From assembly GCA_947626355.1 (NCBI GenBank), contig CANQRV010000024.1:1-37828 (forward strand): 37,828 nucleotides of DNA. The letters are read 5' to 3'. Within the stretch, counting starts at the first letter, position 1. The number at the start of each line of letters is the position of its first letter. Below the pieces are notes generated by a model. That model did not search any database. It was given only the letters and a program-made list of their open reading frames with translations, and was not told the DNA's origin. The stretch is from an uncultured Muribaculaceae bacterium (GTDB lineage Bacteria > Bacteroidota > Bacteroidia > Bacteroidales > Muribaculaceae). The position numbers were made by a program, and so were the translations under genes. Positions 34,130 to 37,828 of the stretch are shown here, piece after piece.

Positions 34130-35588
34130 TTATCCTTTAGCTGCCGTGTCGGCGAGTGCGAAGAGCCTGGCCGACAGGGAAGTGCCTTCCTCCAGATGCA
34201 TCTTCTTGGTGAGGCGGTAGCGCATCGTCTCCACGCTGCGGATATTGCGGCGTGTCAGCGCCGCGATCTCCTTGTTGGTCATGTTGACCATCACGTAGCT
34301 GCACATCCGCGTCTCTCCGGCTGTCAGGTCGGGATATTCCCTCTTCAGCCGGCTGAAGAAGGAGGGATGCAGCTTCTCGAACTGTATGTGGAAGAGCTGC
34401 CAGAGGTCGTCGTAGGAGGCTATCTCCTTCAGCTCTCCCTTGATGCGCGAGAGCTTGTCGCCGTCGCTGAGTGTCTTGTCGTCGACGGTGGCCCCGATGC
34501 TGGCTATCGTCTCGTTGAGGCTCGCCAGTCGCAGCACGTCGGCAGCGCTCTCCTCGTCAGAGCCCCCGTTGTATGTAGACTCCTGTGCTCCGTCAGCATC
34601 ATCTCTCGTTCCCTGTGTGTGCCTCCTGACGAGTCTCAGAACGGTAAAGACCGCAAGGAGTAGTGATATCGCCGTTGCCGTTATAGCCCATATCTTAAAG
34701 CCGCGTATAGCGCTGTCGCTGTCTTTTTTATCTCCGCTCCCGTTTCAAGAGCCTCGAGATATTTCCCGGAGAGAGACCTTATCCGGCTGCCGCTGACGGA
34801 ATCTTCCACGTAGCGTGCCCTTAGAAGGGCCGAGAACGCCTCGTCGGGTCGGCCTGCCTCATACAGAGCGTACGACTTTTCCCGCAGAAGCTTCGCCTCA
34901 TATTCAGTCCCTTTAGCCGTCATGATGATCTCGGGATGCTCGTCAAGAATCCTTAGAGCCTCTTCCGGCCTGTCCTGGCTGATGAGAAGTTGCATGTAGT
35001 TATAGAGGCATACCGCATGATTGTAATGGTGTCTCCCGTCGGAGATCACCCGCAGATAGTATTGCGAGGCCATGTCCAGATCGCCGAGCTTGTGGTAGAT
35101 GAGCGCCATATTCCCTTCAAGCGCTGACTTCTCGATTTCCGTCACGGGATATTCAAGCATCTCCGCGCCATACTTCTGCGCTTCTTTATATTTGCCGCTG
35201 TCGATGGCGTTGAGCATTTTTGAGAACACCAACGCTTTCCTCATCCTGGCGATGGTATTGGCAGGCACACCGCGCTCCCGGCTTTGCAAAGCATTCTCTC
35301 CCCGCGCCTGATATAATTAGACAGTGAATATTTCTCGGAATGCGTCTCCTTCGAGTATTCAGATATATAGTCTCCGGTGATTGTTATCGCGTTGATGTCA
35401 TAATATAGCAGTGAGTCCGGTTTGCGCATGCCGAGAAGCTCATGCGCCATCTCTATGCCGTCGGCATATTCTCCGGCATTGAAGCAGGATTTCACCTCCA
35501 TAAACATCACGTCGCATTGCCGGCTCGCCGGAAGAGATCGGAACTCCTCTCCCTTGAGGCGGCGGTATTCGCGGGTGAATTTGTGATA
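34130..35588 (-). pseudogene. Broken TPR-TM-LuxR-type regulator
   Basis: Three frames read in order give one protein: TPR part (YHKFTREYRRLKGEEF..., 35588 to ~35300), more TPRs (NALQSRERGVPANTIARMRK..., to ~34723), then a membrane helix (KIWAITATAISLLLAVFTVL) and a coiled linker ending in a LuxR-like HTH (DLTAGETRMCSYVMVNMTNK, EIAALTRRNIRSVETMRYRL). This is the common Bacteroidetes inner-membrane TPR/HTH regulator. Break 1 lies in a GAGAGA repeat (35294-35303), where removing one GA restores the frame. Break 2 lies at AAAAAAG (34723-34729). The 5' end stops at two TAG codons (35589-35594) without a start or signal peptide. Decay is the simplest reading; sequencing error or, at break 2, programmed -1 frameshifting are alternatives. 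Confidence 0.8.
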
Positions 35589-35654
35589 CTACTACATGCA
35601 TGAAAGTAGCAATTTTGTTGGCCTTCGGGGGGTGCAGGTGCGCCCCGGCATTGA

Positions 35655-35662
35655 TAACTTTG
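35655..35662 (+). promoter_or_regulatory. Isolated -7 box upstream of a micro-ORF
   Basis: TAACTTTG, exact TAnnTTTG; no convincing -33 element at the right spacing. Confidence 0.35.
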
Positions 35663-35738
35663 CGGCACTTGAGTCCTACACTCAGCTCATTAATATCTTT
35701 TACAACCAATATCCTTTCACATCACAACTACAAACACT

Positions 35739-35774
35739 ATGAAGGATTTTACAATGATGGTCGCCCGCAGATAA
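35739..35774 (+). CDS. Possible 11-residue ORF (MKDFTMMVARR)
   Basis: ATG at 35739 to TAA at 35774, between a -7 box (35655) and a 12-bp hairpin (35812-35843). The sequence looks like the first residues of a Bacteroidetes signal peptide cut by a stop, so it may be the remnant of a secreted-protein gene; or a leader peptide or part of a small RNA of ~180 nt. No other gene occupies 35589-35933 apart from the repeat at 35874. Confidence 0.25.
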   Translation: MKDFTMMVARR

Positions 35775-35811
35775 CGCATTCACAGAAAAAGCTTAGATAC
35801 TAATGTAGATA

Positions 35812-35843
35812 GAGGCGGCGGAGTCCATGGGCTCCGTCGCCTC
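35812..35843 (+). terminator. 12-bp hairpin, terminator-like
   Basis: GAGGCGGCGGAG pairs with CTCCGTCGCCTC (one G-U pair) around an 8-nt loop; the tail is only weakly T-rich. Confidence 0.5.
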
Positions 35844-35873
35844 GCTTCAATCCCAAAGTGCTGTATTTCCGGC

Positions 35874-35920
35874 TTGTAGGGACGTGCCTTGGGCATGTTT
35901 CTCCCTCCTTGGCATGAATT
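35874..35920 (+). repeat. REP-like repeat, single unit (copy 4)
   Basis: TTGTAGGGACGTGCCTTGGG followed by CATGTTTCTCCCTCC and TTGGCATGAATT, colinear with copies 2 and 3. It sits 3' of yaaA. Confidence 0.75.
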
Positions 35921-35933
35921 CAGCAGCCTTTGC

Positions 35934-36704
35934 TCAGTCGGTCTGATATGTGAAGTAGTCGGGATAGTCGGTCTCGCCGAGGGCCATGTAGTTGTCGCCG
36001 CTGAGGTCGCGCAGCGCGTCGGCGCTGTCGATGTCCTGCTCCAGAATGTCGCGTATCATTTCTCCCCGGAGCCGTTTCAGCTTGCCCGCGTGCGGCGTGC
36101 GGAGACTGTTGCCGTCGGTGGTCTTGAACTGTGGTATCACCACTCTCGCATAGTGTTTCACGAGTTTCCAGTCGATGCATCGCGAGGCGTCGGCCGGAAG
36201 CATGTTCACTATCTCGGCCATGTCGTTCTCCTTTAGATATCTGATAAGTGCGAGCGTCACGTCTTTCTTCCAGTAGGCGTTGAGGGCCTTATTGCCGGGA
36301 GCGAGCTTGGCTCCGAAGTCGAGACGGTAGGGCTTTATTATGTCGTCGGGGTGCAGCCAGCCGTAGAGCGAGGATATGAGGCGCAGGCCGTGCGAGGCCC
36401 TCTCTTTCGCCTCAGGGGTAAGGCTTCCGGCGTCGAGGGCTTTGAACACGACACCGGTGAATGCATCGATGGCCGGAAGCCCCATGCGCTTGTCGGGGAA
36501 GTCGTAGACCCACTCGGCGGCCTGGCGCGTGGCGGCCTCGCCGAGTTTCAGCTCGGCGGCGAGTTGCGGGCGTGGAATGTCGCGCAGATGCGACATGATG
36601 TCGGCGGCGTTCTCTTCATAAAGAGGAGTATGAGAGGTGGCTACTCCCGGATCCAGCAGGTGGGGGAGAGCCATGGTTTTCGATTCGGCGGCTAAGATGA
36701 GCAT
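35934..36704 (-). CDS. yaaA: YaaA family protein (peroxide stress, DUF328)
   Basis: 256 residues, normal length. MLILAAESKTM replaces the usual ISPAKTL-type start; FTGVVFKALDAGSLTPEAKE, LRLISSLYGWLHPDDIIKPY, RLDFGAKL and HYARVVIPQFKTTDG match the family. E. coli YaaA lowers free iron and so oxidative DNA damage; it has a DNA-binding-type fold. Single gene; a hairpin at 36740-36776 lies just upstream. Confidence 0.92.
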   Translation of the reverse strand: MLILAAESKTMALPHLLDPGVATSHTPLYEENAADIMSHLRDIPRPQLAAELKLGEAATRQAAEWVYDFPDKRMGLPAIDAFTGVVFKALDAGSLTPEAKERASHGLRLISSLYGWLHPDDIIKPYRLDFGAKLAPGNKALNAYWKKDVTLALIRYLKENDMAEIVNMLPADASRCIDWKLVKHYARVVIPQFKTTDGNSLRTPHAGKLKRLRGEMIRDILEQDIDSADALRDLSGDNYMALGETDYPDYFTYQTD

Positions 36705-36739
36705 GGTGTGGAATATTTTGGGTATGGCGGCGGCAAAAG

Positions 36740-36776
36740 AAAAACGGAGCCGGGCCTCGACCTGAACTCCGTTTTT
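36740..36776. terminator. Bidirectional terminator-like hairpin upstream of yaaA
   Basis: AAAAACGGAG (36740-36749) pairs with CTCCGTTTTT (36767-36776). T-rich on both strands. The 368-bp stretch 36705-37072 otherwise holds only the hairpin at 36919 and no supported gene; the open frame crossing it has no coding features. Confidence 0.65.
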
Positions 36777-36918
36777 GTCGCGATAGCATTGTTTTATTAT
36801 TTTATCGGCAATGTGTCTGCGACAAATTACCTTTCACTTATACGACAAACAACGGCGCGAAAAGTTTAACGGCCATTGCTATTTTGCCGCTTTTTTTGTG
36901 AAAGGATTCAAAACCGAA

Positions 36919-36949
36919 GGACCCGGAGCCGCTCAACGGCACCGGGTCC
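36919..36949. terminator. Terminator downstream of the Spy/CpxP-like gene
   Basis: GGACCCGG/CCGGGTCC with an inner GCCG/CGGC stem; followed by CGGCTTTTTC on plus and TTCGGTTTTG on minus. Confidence 0.75.
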
Positions 36950-37072
36950 CGGCTTTTTCAGACCTATTGACTACTACACTTGAAACTTCTTACCTTAAAA
37001 ACTTACCTATTCAAATCAAAATTCATATACTGAGTCCTTGTCTTTATGTCGGTCTGAATGGTGGCGCGAGGC

Positions 37073-37630
37073 TTACTTTGAGGCTTCCTCGGCCTTTAAC
37101 TCCTTCTTTTTCTCGGCCTTCCGGGCTATCTTGTCAGCCTTGACGGCGCTTTTGTCGCGACGCTCGATCTTCGACCCTTTCTTGGTGAATTTAGGCCCTG
37201 GGTTCAGCGCTTTCTCCTTATTCGAGAGATACTGCTGGTATTGCTCTTCCGAGAGGATTTTCTTAACCTCGGCGTCGAAGTCGTTCTGAGCAGCCTTTAT
37301 CTTCTCGTTGCTCTCCTTGCGGATCTGGTTGATTTTCTCGTCGCATTCGTTGCCGCGGCGGTCGATTTCCTGTTTCTGGGCGTCGGTGAGCTCGATGCCT
37401 TCGAATATCCGACTTTTCAGCATCTCCATGCGCTCCTTGGGATCCATATGGCGGTTGAAGCGCTTGTCGCCTTTGCGGCCGTCCTTGGCAGGTTTTGCGT
37501 TTTTGTCCTTCGTGCAGTCGTTTTTCGTGCAGGTCACCTGCTGGGGTGTTGCGGTCTGCTGTGCGAAGGACGGCAGGGAGAGGGTGGCGATGAGCGCGAA
37601 TGCTATTGAAAACAATGTCTTTTTCATCAT
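37073..37630 (-). CDS. Periplasmic Spy/CpxP-like protein (LTXXQ/DUF4890 type)
   Basis: 185 residues. Signal peptide MMKKTLFSIAFALIATLSLP ending SFA-QQ. Mature part is highly charged and helical; LTDAQKQEIDRRG is the LTxxQ motif, followed by KILSEEQYQQYLSNKE, the second half-motif; a Lys/Arg/Ala-rich tail ends the protein. A CxxxxxC pair (CTKNDC) precedes the helices. Relatives are periplasmic chaperones or envelope-stress/metal sensors. Regulation not visible; no consensus -7 box was found in the 65 bp upstream. Confidence 0.85.
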   Translation of the reverse strand: MMKKTLFSIAFALIATLSLPSFAQQTATPQQVTCTKNDCTKDKNAKPAKDGRKGDKRFNRHMDPKERMEMLKSRIFEGIELTDAQKQEIDRRGNECDEKINQIRKESNEKIKAAQNDFDAEVKKILSEEQYQQYLSNKEKALNPGPKFTKKGSKIERRDKSAVKADKIARKAEKKKELKAEEASK

Positions 37631-37695
37631 TAAATGTTTAATTAGGTTTTCAAAAAAAGTTTTTGAGTCAGGCGGCCGTCTTGGCTTGCCCTACG

Positions 37696-37828
37696 CTATA
37701 ATGACACGTCGGATGGCCCTCGGTTTAACGCCTCGTCGTCAATTAATATAAATTCAATACTTCGGTTATTTTTTGAGAGTTTGTTAACGGCTCCGAGGAG
37801 CCAAGTGTTTAATCCGTTAAAAATATGA
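37696..37828. other. AT-rich window end with nested palindromes
   Basis: GGCTCC-GA-GGAGCC (37789-37802) is enclosed by TTAACGG (37784-37790) and CCGTTAA (37814-37820). A minus-strand frame stays open from the edge to a TAG at 37696 (43 codons), but it is AT-rich, unlike the neighbouring genes, and I cannot tie it to a family. Either a partial gene end or intergenic DNA. Confidence 0.3.

Noticed and set aside
36811-37143. 110-codon plus-strand frame
   Set aside because: Crosses the hairpin at 36919-36949 and the end of the Spy/CpxP-like gene; no signal peptide, domain or promoter.
37696-37827. Partial minus-strand frame possibly resembling an ECF sigma factor end
   Set aside because: Resemblance is too weak, the codons are AT-rich, and palindromes run through it; too little sequence to judge.
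1-37828. CRISPR arrays, insertion sequences, prophage genes
   Set aside because: No spaced identical repeats, transposase, integrase or phage structural gene was seen on either strand.

Overview
The window looks like a chromosome fragment of a GC-rich member of Bacteroidales, most likely Muribaculaceae (S24-7). Genes lack Shine-Dalgarno sites, and start regions repeatedly carry the Bacteroidetes promoter form TTTG / 19-21 nt / TAnnTTTG. Content fits: adenosylcobalamin-dependent ribonucleotide reductase, CBM20-bearing amylomaltase, type II NADH dehydrogenase, TPR/HTH regulators, LTXXQ-like periplasmic protein. No species call is possible from sequence alone.

Layout. 1-7 kb (minus strand): a small secreted protein, malQ, the B12-dependent nrdJ and a membrane-anchored HIRAN-like protein. 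7-8.6 kb (plus): AraC regulator and a lipoprotein. 8.7-14.8 kb (minus): DUF1015 protein, Fur-family regulator, EamA transporter, a 53-residue rubredoxin, then a nucleotide-sugar operon (tandem ketoisomerase, aminotransferase, rfbA) pointing to a dTDP-3-amino-3,6-dideoxyhexose. 14.9-18.1 kb (plus): nitroreductase-cobT-cobS-cobC, the late steps of cobalamin nucleotide-loop assembly, which would feed NrdJ. 18.1-20.1 kb: tRNA-Thr(CGU), hairpin, four tandem 11-bp repeats, an orphan ORF and a MntA/HepT toxin-antitoxin pair, together resembling an island scar. 20.2-32.9 kb: mostly housekeeping genes (ridA, ABC-F ATPase, esterase, pth, S4 protein, META lipoprotein, NDH-2, TPR protein, thrS-infC-rpmI-rplT). 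32.9-37.8 kb: a second nitroreductase, a structured ncRNA with its own promoter and terminator, a 5'-truncated and twice-frameshifted TPR-TM-LuxR regulator, a possible micro-ORF unit, yaaA and a Spy/CpxP-like protein.

Most worth following: a dispersed palindromic repeat family (TTGTAGGGACRTGCC core) at four gene 3' ends, two copies forming ~92-bp inverted pairs; the ncRNA near rplT; the 11-bp tandem array beside the tRNA; the cob operon with a nitroreductase and no cobU; the tandem FdtA-like protein with one His replaced by Tyr; and an A AAA AAG slippery heptamer exactly at one of the two frame breaks of the regulator. I did not find a multi-gene system that I can confidently call new.
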